Source: JAJFTV01 sp964426355 (GTDB taxonomy: Bacteria; Chloroflexota; Anaerolineae; Anaerolineales; Anaerolineaceae). From it: 49,831 nucleotides of DNA. The notes below the pieces were generated by a model that worked only from the letters and a program-made list of their open reading frames with translations, was not told the origin of the DNA and did no database searches. The stretch is from positions 1 to 49,831 of the forward strand of contig CAYRRA010000004.1 of the NCBI GenBank assembly GCA_964426355.1, read 5' to 3'. Each line of letters opens with the position of its first letter. Position 1 is the stretch's first letter. The position numbers were made by a program, and so were the translations under genes. Shown one piece after another: positions 34,488-43,508 of the stretch.

Positions 34488-35660
34488 ATGACTTTACGTT
34501 TTCTTACTTCAGGCGAATCGCACGGGGCTGCACTGCTCGCCATACTGGAAGGAATGCCAGCGGGATTTGCCATCACGGCAGAGAGCATCAATGATGAGCT
34601 AAAACGTCGTCAAAGCGGACCTGGCTCTGGCGGCAGGATGAAAATCGAAAAAGACCAGGTTCGTATCTTGAGCGGTATCATGGAAGGCAAAACCACCGGA
34701 GCCCCAATCGGGATGCTGATTGAAAACCTGGATCACGTAAATTGGGTTGGGCGACAGGTAAAATCGTACACCATTCCCCGTCCAGGTCATGCCGATTTAA
34801 GCGGTGCGGTTAAGTATGCACACAACGATCTGCGCCCTATCTTGGAGCGCGCATCTGCGCGCGAAACAGCCGCACGCGTAGCCGTGGGCGCTGTTTGCAG
34901 GCAGTTCTTAGCGCATTTCAACATACATTGTGCAGGTTATCTCTCTTCACTCGGATCAGTACGTGCCCACCTGGATGACATGCCCCTCACAGAACGCATC
35001 GCCAACGCCCAACAGAACGACGTTCGCTGCCCTGACCCACAAGCTGCTACAGACATGCTGGCGCTGATTCAACAAACCATTGAGCAGGGAGAAACCCTGG
35101 GTGGCGTCATCGAAGCAGTCATGACCGGGATTCCAACTGGTTTAGGCTCCCATGTCCATTGGGATCGCAGGTTAGATGCACGCATTGGGGCAGCCATTTT
35201 GGGCATTCAAGCTATTAAAGGCATTGAAATCGGTCCAGCTTTCGAAAACACCACCCGATGGGGAACCCAGGTGCAAGACCCTATCTTGTTGCAGGACGAC
35301 CACCTGACGCGATCAGGCAATCGTTGCGGAGGTTTGGAGGGGGGAATCACAAATGGTGAGCCGCTTATCGTCCGGGCAGCCATGAAACCCATCGCCACCA
35401 CCTTGAAAACACAGAACAGTGTAGACCTGGCAACAAGCAAAACCGTCCCCATTGAATACGAACGCTCCGATTTCACACCGGTCATCCGCGCCATCGGGGT
35501 GGTCGAAGCCATGCTAAGTTTTGTTTTAGCAGATGCGTTGCTGGAAAAACTGGGTGGGGATTCGTTGCAAGAGATTGAACCGCGCTTCAATTCGTTGCGA
35601 AAAACCAGCCTGCAAGACCTGAAAATGCAAACAGGGGATCATGTTTGGTGGTCAGCATGA
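34488..35660 (+). CDS. aroC: Chorismate synthase
   Basis: Eliminates phosphate from EPSP to give chorismate, using reduced FMN. A 390-residue protein with the three family signatures: FLTSGESHGAALLAILEGMPAG, ARASARETAARVAVGAV-type (here LERASARETAARVAVGA), and RCGGLEGGITNGEPLIVRAAMKP. The ATG at 34488 is preferred over an in-frame TTG at 34479; AGAGG lies at 34474-34478. The stop overlaps the next gene as ATGA. Confidence 0.96.
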   Translation: MTLRFLTSGESHGAALLAILEGMPAGFAITAESINDELKRRQSGPGSGGRMKIEKDQVRILSGIMEGKTTGAPIGMLIENLDHVNWVGRQVKSYTIPRPGHADLSGAVKYAHNDLRPILERASARETAARVAVGAVCRQFLAHFNIHCAGYLSSLGSVRAHLDDMPLTERIANAQQNDVRCPDPQAATDMLALIQQTIEQGETLGGVIEAVMTGIPTGLGSHVHWDRRLDARIGAAILGIQAIKGIEIGPAFENTTRWGTQVQDPILLQDDHLTRSGNRCGGLEGGITNGEPLIVRAAMKPIATTLKTQNSVDLATSKTVPIEYERSDFTPVIRAIGVVEAMLSFVLADALLEKLGGDSLQEIEPRFNSLRKTSLQDLKMQTGDHVWWSA

Positions 35661-37225
35661 TAAAGAGAGACATCTTTCTATACGGACCGCCGGGGTCGGG
35701 GAAAAGTACTACAGGTAAGCGATTGGCGCAATCGCTTCATCTCCCATTCGTTGACCTGGATGAAGAAATCGAGCGGGCACAGGGGCAATCCATCACACAA
35801 ATCTTCGCAGCCGAAGGAGAGGCTGCTTTTCGCAGGTATGAGCGGAAAGCACTGCTCACACTGCCAGAAACAGAAACAGGGATCGTGATTTCATTGGGAG
35901 GTGGAGCCTTAATCCATCCAGAAAACCAGCAATGGGTAGAAACACGCGGAGTAATTGTTTTTCTTGAAACCTGCCTCCCAAATGCACTTGAAAGATTGTC
36001 ACAAAAAACGCAGACCCGCCCACTGCTGACAGGAAACCTGGAAGAAACCCTGGCGAATCTCTTTCAGGAGCGTGCCGGGCATTATGCATCGTTTGATTTG
36101 CGCGTGACAACCGACAACCTTTGCATTGAAGAGTTGGTCTGGCAAATTCAAATTCTACTGGGGCGCTTTCAGCTGGATGCCATGGGCAGTTACTCAGTGT
36201 CGGTCCAGGCGGGTGGATTTAAAGATGTAGGAGTGTATCTCAGCTCGATTGCCAGCCCTCCATTGGTCGCATTGGTCAGCGACGAGAATGTGGGGAAACT
36301 CTATGCCGGGGCAGCAGTCGACAGCCTGCGCACAGCCGGTTTTGAAGTATTCACCATCCTGGTTGCCCCGGGAGAAGCGAACAAAACCATCCATACCATC
36401 GCAACATTGTGGGATCAAATGCTCTCACACGGCATGGGGCGGGATGGATTAGTCCTTGCCCTGGGGGGCGGTGTTGTCAGTGATCTGGCAGGGTTTGCCG
36501 CAGCCACGTACCTGCGTGGTGTACCGTGGGCGGTCGTCCCCACCACACTGTTATCAATGGCAGATGCCAGCCTGGGCGGTAAAACCGGCATTGACTTGCC
36601 TGGAGGCAAAAACCTTGCGGGGGCTTTTCACCCACCTCGGTTTGTCCTCGCGGACACCAACCTCTTATCATCACTTCCAGAGGAGGAATGGCGCAGCGGT
36701 ATGGCAGAGATAGTCAAACACGGCATCATCGGTGACCCACAGTTATTTGCCTTATGCTCCAATCTTCCTGTTGCCCATATTATGCAAACACCGAAAGCCA
36801 TCCTGCTTGAGATTGTCCGCAGAGCAATGGCAGTTAAAATCAAAATAATCGAAAACGATCCGTATGAAAAAGGCGAAAGAGCCGCCCTCAACCTGGGGCA
36901 CACCATCGGACATGCCGTTGAGCAAGCTTCTCATTTTCAGTTGAGGCATGGTGAAGCAGTTGCGGTTGGATTGGTACAGGAAGCGCGTCTTGCAGAAACC
37001 CTTCAACTGGCAGATGCCGGGTTGTCAAACCAAATCGCCCATGTACTCACAAGGCTTGGTCTGCCGGTGGAGGTCCCTTTGCATCTCTCACCCACTGAGG
37101 TTGAAAAAGCCATCATGCTTGACAAAAAAAAGAAAAACGGGAAAGTACAGTTCGCTTTACCGGTGGAGATCGGTAAAGTTCAGACCGGAATTGAAATTAG
37201 CCTTTTGAGTGAATATTGGAGGTGA
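35657..37225 (+). CDS. aroKB: Bifunctional shikimate kinase / 3-dehydroquinate synthase fusion
   Basis: A 522-residue fusion of two shikimate enzymes. Residues 1-170 are shikimate kinase (P-loop GPPGSGKSTTGK, FVDLDEEIE, GGGALI, TRPLL). Residues about 178-520 are 3-dehydroquinate synthase (NAD-binding LALGGGVVSDLAGFAAATYLRG, TTLLSMADASLGGKTGID, zinc ligands in GERAALNLGHTIGHAVEQ and FQLRHGEAVAVG). Both sets of active-site motifs look intact. The same fusion is known from Thermotoga maritima. The ATG at 35657 overlaps the aroC stop as ATGA; a TTG at 35645 is less likely. Confidence 0.96.
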   Translation: MIKRDIFLYGPPGSGKSTTGKRLAQSLHLPFVDLDEEIERAQGQSITQIFAAEGEAAFRRYERKALLTLPETETGIVISLGGGALIHPENQQWVETRGVIVFLETCLPNALERLSQKTQTRPLLTGNLEETLANLFQERAGHYASFDLRVTTDNLCIEELVWQIQILLGRFQLDAMGSYSVSVQAGGFKDVGVYLSSIASPPLVALVSDENVGKLYAGAAVDSLRTAGFEVFTILVAPGEANKTIHTIATLWDQMLSHGMGRDGLVLALGGGVVSDLAGFAAATYLRGVPWAVVPTTLLSMADASLGGKTGIDLPGGKNLAGAFHPPRFVLADTNLLSSLPEEEWRSGMAEIVKHGIIGDPQLFALCSNLPVAHIMQTPKAILLEIVRRAMAVKIKIIENDPYEKGERAALNLGHTIGHAVEQASHFQLRHGEAVAVGLVQEARLAETLQLADAGLSNQIAHVLTRLGLPVEVPLHLSPTEVEKAIMLDKKKKNGKVQFALPVEIGKVQTGIEISLLSEYWR

Positions 37226-37226
37226 C

Positions 37227-37685
37227 ATGCGTTCTGTTTTGGTGATCCATGGTCCAAATTTAAACCTGTTGGGAACCCGTGAACCGCAAATCTATAGCCA
37301 CATGACATTGGCTGAGATCAACAAGATGCTCGAATGGCATGGTCAGGAACTGGGTTTGGAAATCACCTGCCGTCAGAGCAATCATGAGGGAGAGCTCATT
37401 GATTGGTTGCAGGATGCTGCCAATTGGGCAAGTGGTGTGGTGTTGAATGCCGCTGGATATACCCACACATCGGTTGCGCTGCGGGATGCCATCGCAGCTG
37501 TTAAAATCCCGGTGATTGAGGTGCACCTCTCAAATATCGCGGCACGCGAACCGTTTCGTCACCAATCAATGATTGCAGCGGTCTGCAAGGGCAGCATATC
37601 GGGTTTTGGTCCTGATTCATACCGGTTGGCGCTGCACGCATTGACATGGGCATTATCATCGGAAAAGAGCAGGAGTTCTTCATGA
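37227..37685 (+). CDS. aroQ: 3-dehydroquinate dehydratase, type II
   Basis: Dehydrates 3-dehydroquinate to 3-dehydroshikimate. A 152-residue type II enzyme with VIHGPNLNLLGTREPQIY, SNHEGELIDWL, LNAAGYTHTSVALRDA and EVHLSNIAAREPFRH, including the catalytic Tyr and His positions. The ATG at 37227 is 1 nt after the aroKB stop with GGAGG at 37218-37222. The stop overlaps pheA as ATGA. Confidence 0.95.
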   Translation: MRSVLVIHGPNLNLLGTREPQIYSHMTLAEINKMLEWHGQELGLEITCRQSNHEGELIDWLQDAANWASGVVLNAAGYTHTSVALRDAIAAVKIPVIEVHLSNIAAREPFRHQSMIAAVCKGSISGFGPDSYRLALHALTWALSSEKSRSSS

Positions 37686-38503
37686 AAATTGCATTCCAGG
37701 GCGAACCAGGAGCGTATTCCGAAGAGGCAATTTTTGAGCATTATTCCACGAAAGCGATCAGTACATTACCGTGCCCTGGTTTTCGCCAGGTCTTTGATGC
37801 GGTATCGCAGGAAAATTGTGATTTGGGGTTTGTCCCCATCGAAAATTCCCTCGCGGGTAGCATCTACCAGGTTTACGACCTGTTGAGCAAATACGATTTA
37901 TGGATCGTTGGTGAGCACTATCTGCGCGTGAACCACTGCCTGATCGGGCACCCCTGCGCTCAAATAAAACAGATCGACAAAGTTATCAGTCATCCCCAGG
38001 CATTGATGCAATGCGAGGGGTATATTGCACGTCATCCTGCGATGTCGGCAGAACAGGTTTATGACACCGCCGGAAGTGTAAAAATACTTAAAGAGAAAGG
38101 AGGGCTCAATTGGGGGGCAATAGCTTCAAAACGCGCTGCAAAAATATACGATATGCAAATCCTTGAAGAAAGCATCGAAGATGACCCCGCAAATTTCACG
38201 CGCTTTTTTATCATCTCGCGCGAACCGGTTCAACCTGCATGTGCTGCCAAGACCTCTATCGTCTTTACATTGCATAATGAACCCGGCGCACTATTTAAAA
38301 CCATGAGCGTTTTCGCTTTACGCAACATTGACCTGACCAAAATCGACTCACGACCCCTGGTTGGCAAGCCCTGGGAATACCTGTTTTACCTTGATTTCAA
38401 AGGCGGATTAGATGACCCGGTAGTAGGACACGCATTGGACAATCTGCGCGAATTTACCACCACCCTGCGTGTTTTTGGCTCCTACCCAGACCAAAGGAGA
38501 TAA
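37682..38503 (+). CDS. pheA: Prephenate dehydratase with ACT domain
   Basis: Converts prephenate to phenylpyruvate. A 273-residue protein. The catalytic domain shows AFQGEPGAYSEEAI, DLGFVPIENSLAGSI, SHPQALMQC and the essential Thr in NFTRFFII. The C-terminal ACT domain (HNEPGALFKTMSVFALRNIDLTKIDSRP, close to the ESRP motif) should bind Phe for feedback inhibition. It closes the aromatic operon, with its start overlapping aroQ as ATGA. Confidence 0.95.
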   Translation: MKIAFQGEPGAYSEEAIFEHYSTKAISTLPCPGFRQVFDAVSQENCDLGFVPIENSLAGSIYQVYDLLSKYDLWIVGEHYLRVNHCLIGHPCAQIKQIDKVISHPQALMQCEGYIARHPAMSAEQVYDTAGSVKILKEKGGLNWGAIASKRAAKIYDMQILEESIEDDPANFTRFFIISREPVQPACAAKTSIVFTLHNEPGALFKTMSVFALRNIDLTKIDSRPLVGKPWEYLFYLDFKGGLDDPVVGHALDNLREFTTTLRVFGSYPDQRR

Positions 38504-38521
38504 AAGCTCTCCATCTTTTTA
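38498..38521 (+). terminator. Weak terminator-like element after pheA
   Basis: GGAGA and TCTCC around a 7-nt loop overlapping the pheA stop, followed by ATCTTTTT. The stem is only 5 bp, so some read-through to the next gene is expected. Confidence 0.3.
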
Positions 38522-38568
38522 AGATACAATTATGCGTATCAGTGAAAATCCAATTCTGGAGCAACAGA

Positions 38569-39225
38569 ATGGTCAAAAGATTAATCCTGGTCGCAGGTAA
38601 TATTGGTTCAGGGAAAACATCCCTGACCGAACGAATTGGTGAACGCCTGGGTTGGCGCACCGCTTATGAGTCAGTCTCCGACAACCCGTACCTGCCCAAT
38701 TTCTACGCAGATATGCGTGCATGGGCATTTCATCTTCAGGTATTCTTTCTAGGTCACCGCGCCGAGCAACATCTTGCTTTATGGAAAGACCCCCGCCCCG
38801 CCATCATTGACCGCAGTATTTATGAGGATGCTTTTATCTTCTCGCGCGCATTGAACCACATGGGTAACCTCTCCGAGTTGGACTATCAATCTTATCGGCG
38901 GGTTTTCGAACTGATTGTTAATACGCTTCCTCCACCCTCGTTGTTAATTTACCTTAAAGCCCCTGTTGAAGTTCTTATGCAACGTATTCAAAATCGTGCC
39001 CGCGATATGGAAACCGGCATCACAGCCGATTATCTATCCCTGCTGGACAGTTTTTATGAGGAGTGGATAAAAACCTTTGACATCTGTCCGGTATTGACCA
39101 TCCGCACCGATAATCTGGATTTTGTAAACAAGCCTAAACATCTCGATATCGTTGTCAAACGTATCCGCGAAACCCTTTCAGGCAAAGATGAACTGAGCTT
39201 CATCGAAAACAATCACAAAGAATAG
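38569..39225 (+). CDS. Deoxynucleoside kinase
   Basis: A 218-residue member of the dNK family, which phosphorylates deoxynucleosides in nucleotide salvage. It shows the P-loop VAGNIGSGKTSL, the family's IDRSIYEDAFIF (the DRS motif), and the Arg-rich lid RIQNRARDMETGI. The start at 38569 follows CTGGAGC; the GTG at 38542 is a weaker alternative. The base specificity (dA/dG/dC/dT) cannot be read safely. It follows pheA by 65 nt, with a possible TACAAT box at 38525-38530. Confidence 0.88.
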   Translation: MVKRLILVAGNIGSGKTSLTERIGERLGWRTAYESVSDNPYLPNFYADMRAWAFHLQVFFLGHRAEQHLALWKDPRPAIIDRSIYEDAFIFSRALNHMGNLSELDYQSYRRVFELIVNTLPPPSLLIYLKAPVEVLMQRIQNRARDMETGITADYLSLLDSFYEEWIKTFDICPVLTIRTDNLDFVNKPKHLDIVVKRIRETLSGKDELSFIENNHKE

Positions 39226-39267
39226 AACTACCATACACCACAAACGATATTGACCCAGGAGAAAACC

Positions 39268-40968
39268 ATGCAAAAAACAATGTTAGATGTGATGGTGCCC
39301 ATGCGGGATGGCATCCGCCTGGCAGCGAATGTCTTTCTACCGCAAGGGGACGGTCCCTTCCCGGTCGTGCTCAACCGAACACCGTATATCAAAGATTCCA
39401 GCGTCAAGACAAAGCGCCTGCAAGAATTTGTGAACGCCGGTTATGCCGCTGTTTGCATGGATGTACGCGGGCGGGGCAACAGCGAGGGAGAATTCTATCC
39501 GTTGTTCCAGGAGATTGAGGACGGCTACGACAGTCTGCAATGGTGTGGCACACAACCCTGGTCAAGCGGAAAGGTGGGTACCTGGGGTGGTTCGTATGAA
39601 GGTTGGACGCAAGTTTTCCCAATGCGCCTGCAATCGCCCTATCATATTGCAGCCATGCTGCTTTGCACCCCATCCATGAACCCATTCGACGAAGCCTGGC
39701 ATTGGTCAGGCGTGCCCATGCCCATCATGTCAATCTGGAACCTGATGACCTCCGGTAAAACCATGAAAGAGCAAGCCATTGACCTGGATTGGGAAGCGGT
39801 GCTAAAAACACGCCCGCTCAAAGATATGATGAAAGACCTCGGCGTGGATTTGAAATACTATAACGACCGTGTTCAGCATGAATACTTTGATGAATATTTC
39901 CAACCGTTGTGGAACCCGGGTATCTACGACCAGGCGCGGGTGGCATGTTATCACGTCACCGGCTGGTACGATGACGATCAAAAAGGCACCCTGGTGCATT
40001 ACCCGGCGTACGCCCTGCGCCATCCTGACCCCGAGGTACGCCGCAGCCAGAAACTGCTGATTGGTCCCTGGCCCCACCGCCTCTCCATCGATACCAGTAA
40101 ATTAGGAGATTTTGATTACGGCTCACATTCTCTCGTGAATCTGATGAAATAAAGCATTCGCTGGTTCGATTACTGGCTGAAAGGGATCGATAACGGCATT
40201 ATGGATGAAGCCCCCTGCCGTTTCTTCCTGATGGGAGCCAACCGCTGGATGGAAACCGATACATTCCCCATTGCAGAAGGCAAAGAAAAATCGCTTTACC
40301 TGTCAGCTGATGGACCCACCAACAGCCTGAACGGGATGGGTGTCTTAAGTGACAACCAACACAGTTCAAAAGAATCTTCGTCGTTTACCTATAACCCGGA
40401 ACGCCCCGCCCCCACCCCATTCTGGAAAGAGAGCTTTCAGAATGGCACCAATGAAGACCTGCGTTCGATCCAACGTCGTGATGACGTGCTGGTATTCACC
40501 TCGGCGCCGTTGGAAAAACCCCTCAACACCATCGGTCAGATTCGCGCCGAATTGTACGTCAGCAGCAGTGCCCTGGACACCGATTTTGTAGCCCGTCTCT
40601 CGGTTGTCCATACAGATGGGTATGCGCAAAGGCTCAATTCAGGAATTCTTCGATTGCGCTTCCGAGATGGCTATGACAAAATCACACTCAATAAACCGGG
40701 AGAAATCATAAAAATTTCGGTTGACATGTGGGCAACAGGTCATCAGTTCCAACCCGGGCAGCGCATCCGTCTGGATATCACCTCTAGTGGTTATCCAACC
40801 TGGGCGCCCAATTACAACACAGGCGGAAATGTCTGGGAAGAAGTTGAAGCAGTAATTGCAGACCAGACGGTATATCACTCTTCCGAATACCCATCCCGGC
40901 TTGTGCTGATTGAGGTGCCTGAACCGAAATTTGTCGAAAGCTGGACTGATAACCGCTGGAAACAGTGA
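39268..40968 (+). pseudogene. CocE/PepX-family hydrolase interrupted by an in-frame TAA
   Basis: The two halves are in the same frame and together make a 566-codon CocE/NonD-type alpha/beta hydrolase. The first part (294 residues) has the nucleophile motif GGSYEGW (Ser109), GWYDDDQ (Asp235 region) and GPWPH (His270). TAA at 40150-40152 then follows ...LMK, and the frame resumes directly with SIRWFDYWLKGIDNG, which in relatives continues the same domain. A typical C-terminal beta-sandwich follows to 40968. One base change (CAA to TAA at 40150) would explain it. Either the gene is broken, two chains are made (possible restart at 40201), or the base is a sequencing error. CAGGAG precedes the ATG at 39268. 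Confidence 0.82.
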
Positions 40969-41005
40969 AAAGAGGTCAATCTACAAGACAGGAAAGGAGT
41001 ATCGG

Positions 41006-42271
41006 ATGACTGGTAAATGGATCGCTTTACAAGGTGCAACCCTTATCGATGGGTTGGGCGGGCAGCCAGTGGCAAATTCACTCGTTCTGGTCGAGGGCGA
41101 ACGCATTCAGCAGGTTGGGCAAAACGGCGAAATCGAATTACCCGCCGACTGCATATGCGTTGACGCCAGGGGAAAATTCCTCCTGCCAGGACTGGTGGAC
41201 AGCCATGTGCACATTTTCCATGAAGGCTTTGTGCCGCTGATGCCAAAAGGTTCGCACATGGCTTATCTCACCCTGGTCGCCATCAACAACCTGCAGCAAG
41301 CGCTTCAAGCAGGCGTCACCTGTCTACGCGCCATTGCAGACGGACAATTTGCCGACCTGGCGATGCGCAGCGCAGTCCACAACAAAATGCTTCTCGGACC
41401 GCGCATCATTGCTGCCGGGCAAGGCATTTGCATGACCGGCGGTCATGGCAGTGGCTTGGATGGTGTCCTGGAAGTGGATGGCGTCCTCGCGGTTCGCAAG
41501 GCAGTGCGTGAACAGGTGCGTGCTGGTGCCGATTTCATCAAGCTGCTCAGTTCGCACCGCTCGGATTATCCCGAATTTTCTTTGGAGGAAATAGAAGCAG
41601 GCGTGGATGAAGCCCATCGCCTGGGGAAACGCATCGCCATTCATGCCGGTAATTACAAAAGCACACGCATGGCTGCGATTGCCGGTGTGGACAGCATTGA
41701 ACATGGCAACTTCATTGACCCCCGTACCGCCAACCTGATCGCAGAAAAGGATATTACCGTCGTCCCCACCGTCTGGATTTATCACCTGATCAAAGAAAAA
41801 ATCGACGGGGTTGGAGATGGAGCGCTTACGCAAATGGGTGCAGAGATGAAGTTCGATATCGACGAGCTCAAAGCGACCCATACCTGGGCAAAGCGCGTGG
41901 TCGAACAGTACCCCACAACCATCGAGCTGTTGCTTTCACGCGGGGTGCGGTTGGCTGCCGGAACCGATAATGTCTTTGCCGACCAACCCTTTGCCCCGCT
42001 CTACAAAGAACTCGATTACCTGACCCGGGTGGGTTTGAGCAACATGCAAGCCATCCAGGCTGCTACACTTCATGGTGCAGAGGTAATCGGTCAGGCAGAC
42101 CAGTTCGGTTCCATTGAAGCCGGTAAACTCGCGGATATGATTATGGTCGACAAGGACCCACTCAAAGACATTAAAGCATTTGAAGATGTATCCTGGGTGA
42201 TGAAAGAAGGAACCATCGTTCCCCTTAACCCGAATTTGAAAGGCAGGGCTATCCAGTCACCGGTTTTCTAG
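41006..42271 (+). CDS. Metal-dependent amidohydrolase (Xaa-Pro/imidazolonepropionase-like)
   Basis: A 421-residue amidohydrolase-superfamily enzyme. Metal-ligand and active-site motifs are LPGLVDSHVHIF, a Lys in GADFIKLLSSH likely to be carboxylated, IAIHAGNYK, SIEHGNFID and AAGTDN; the C-terminus GSIEAGKLADMIMVDKDPL is typical. It resembles the group annotated as Xaa-Pro dipeptidases or imidazolonepropionase-related amidohydrolases; the substrate is uncertain. It starts 37 nt after the CocE-type gene with AAGGAG upstream. The pairing with a PepX-like enzyme suggests peptide or amide breakdown. Confidence 0.85.
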   Translation: MTGKWIALQGATLIDGLGGQPVANSLVLVEGERIQQVGQNGEIELPADCICVDARGKFLLPGLVDSHVHIFHEGFVPLMPKGSHMAYLTLVAINNLQQALQAGVTCLRAIADGQFADLAMRSAVHNKMLLGPRIIAAGQGICMTGGHGSGLDGVLEVDGVLAVRKAVREQVRAGADFIKLLSSHRSDYPEFSLEEIEAGVDEAHRLGKRIAIHAGNYKSTRMAAIAGVDSIEHGNFIDPRTANLIAEKDITVVPTVWIYHLIKEKIDGVGDGALTQMGAEMKFDIDELKATHTWAKRVVEQYPTTIELLLSRGVRLAAGTDNVFADQPFAPLYKELDYLTRVGLSNMQAIQAATLHGAEVIGQADQFGSIEAGKLADMIMVDKDPLKDIKAFEDVSWVMKEGTIVPLNPNLKGRAIQSPVF

Positions 42272-42335
42272 GTATGGGCTGAACCGTAAAATCGCCCCAA
42301 ATACGCTTCAAAGACGATCTTCATAGCAAACAGTA

Positions 42336-42376
42336 AAAAAAGAACGGTTGTCCCGAAAGATCATGGGACAACCGTT
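42336..42376 (-). terminator. Intrinsic terminator of the acyltransferase operon
   Basis: AACGGTTGTCCC (42343-42354) and GGGACAACCGTT (42365-42376) form a perfect 12-bp stem. On the minus strand it runs into TTTTTTT. It also separates the convergent amidohydrolase gene and may work weakly on the plus strand. Confidence 0.85.
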
Positions 42377-42407
42377 TCCCGTTCATCACTTAACTAGCCT
42401 TCGGATT

Positions 42408-43496
42408 TCAAATCAACTCACAGAAACGCCTCACCGCTTGTTGAATATCCTCTTTATTGATTGCAAGCGCCCCATCCTGTATGGTGATTTCGGTTTTTAA
42501 CCAGCCCGGGATTTGAGCTTGTGAAAAACCACGCATCAACATCATTTTCTTTTCTCTTGCCACCGAAGCCAATGCTTCATCAGCCGCCTCTTTTTCTGCA
42601 TTCACAAAAACATGCATCATATTGGTCTGTGGTGGATTGGGCATCACCTGTACTTTTTCCATCGACGAGAAGATTTCTGCCACCTCTACCGCCTTGAGGT
42701 GATAATCTGCCATCCTCGGCAGGTACTGCCGCACGCCTATGCGTGCGGTGAGAACATACGGATACATCGCAATCAGGTTACCACCATGCCGGCGCAGCCA
42801 GATACGCGCTTCAGCAATGAAATCACTCGTTCCAGCCAGCAATGCACCCGCAATGGCTCCCAACCCTTTGTACATCGAGACATACACGGAGTCGAAAAGC
42901 CCTGCAATCTCGGCATAGTCCCGCTGGTAGAACGGTTTACACTCCCACAATCGCGCGCCATCCATGTGTAAGCGAATGTGGTTCTCACGCGCCCAATGAG
43001 CTGTTTTTACCAGTTCATCCCATTCGGGCAGTTGACCGCCAATCTCACGCTGCGGCAGTTCCAGCAAAATGCTCCCCAGGGGTTGTCGGATCTGCTGCAG
43101 GTCTTTCAGCGTCAATAAGCTGAACGGTGAACCCACCAGGACGGCTTGTAAACCATGCAGGTAGCGGTAAGCCATTTGTTCGTGTAATTCAAGATGACAG
43201 GTGGAGTGAAATGCCACGTTTCGGCAGTTTGTCCGTTCAGACCAGATTCGCAAAGCAATTTGTTGCGCCATCGTTCCACTGGGCATAAAAACCGCAGCCT
43301 CCTTACCCAGCAAGCCCGCTATTTCGCACTCAAACCCCTCGATCAATTCGCCTTGCCCATACATATCCGGCGACACATCGTCGGGGCACTCGTCAATCAG
43401 GTCTGCAAGCTTTTCCTTCGGCGAACCCGCTTTTCCCCGCCCAAGCAAGAAATGTTTACATTGGTCGAACAATTTCATCCATTCAGATTTTTCCAT
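42408..43496 (-). CDS. PLP-dependent aldolase / beta-eliminating lyase (threonine aldolase-like)
   Basis: A 362-residue fold-type I PLP enzyme of the threonine aldolase group, which splits L-threonine or similar hydroxy amino acids to glycine and an aldehyde. It shows AVFMPSGTMAQQIALRIW, the Asp of HMDGARLWECK, and the Schiff-base Lys210 in SVYVSMYKGLGAIAGALL. The start at 43496 follows AAAGGATG. It is 12 nt downstream of the SGNH protein gene and upstream of the terminator, so it belongs to the envelope operon. Other aldolase or lyase substrates are possible. Confidence 0.85.
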   Translation of the reverse strand: MEKSEWMKLFDQCKHFLLGRGKAGSPKEKLADLIDECPDDVSPDMYGQGELIEGFECEIAGLLGKEAAVFMPSGTMAQQIALRIWSERTNCRNVAFHSTCHLELHEQMAYRYLHGLQAVLVGSPFSLLTLKDLQQIRQPLGSILLELPQREIGGQLPEWDELVKTAHWARENHIRLHMDGARLWECKPFYQRDYAEIAGLFDSVYVSMYKGLGAIAGALLAGTSDFIAEARIWLRRHGGNLIAMYPYVLTARIGVRQYLPRMADYHLKAVEVAEIFSSMEKVQVMPNPPQTNMMHVFVNAEKEAADEALASVAREKKMMLMRGFSQAQIPGWLKTEITIQDGALAINKEDIQQAVRRFCELI

Positions 43497-43508
43497 TTGG
43501 ACATCCTT

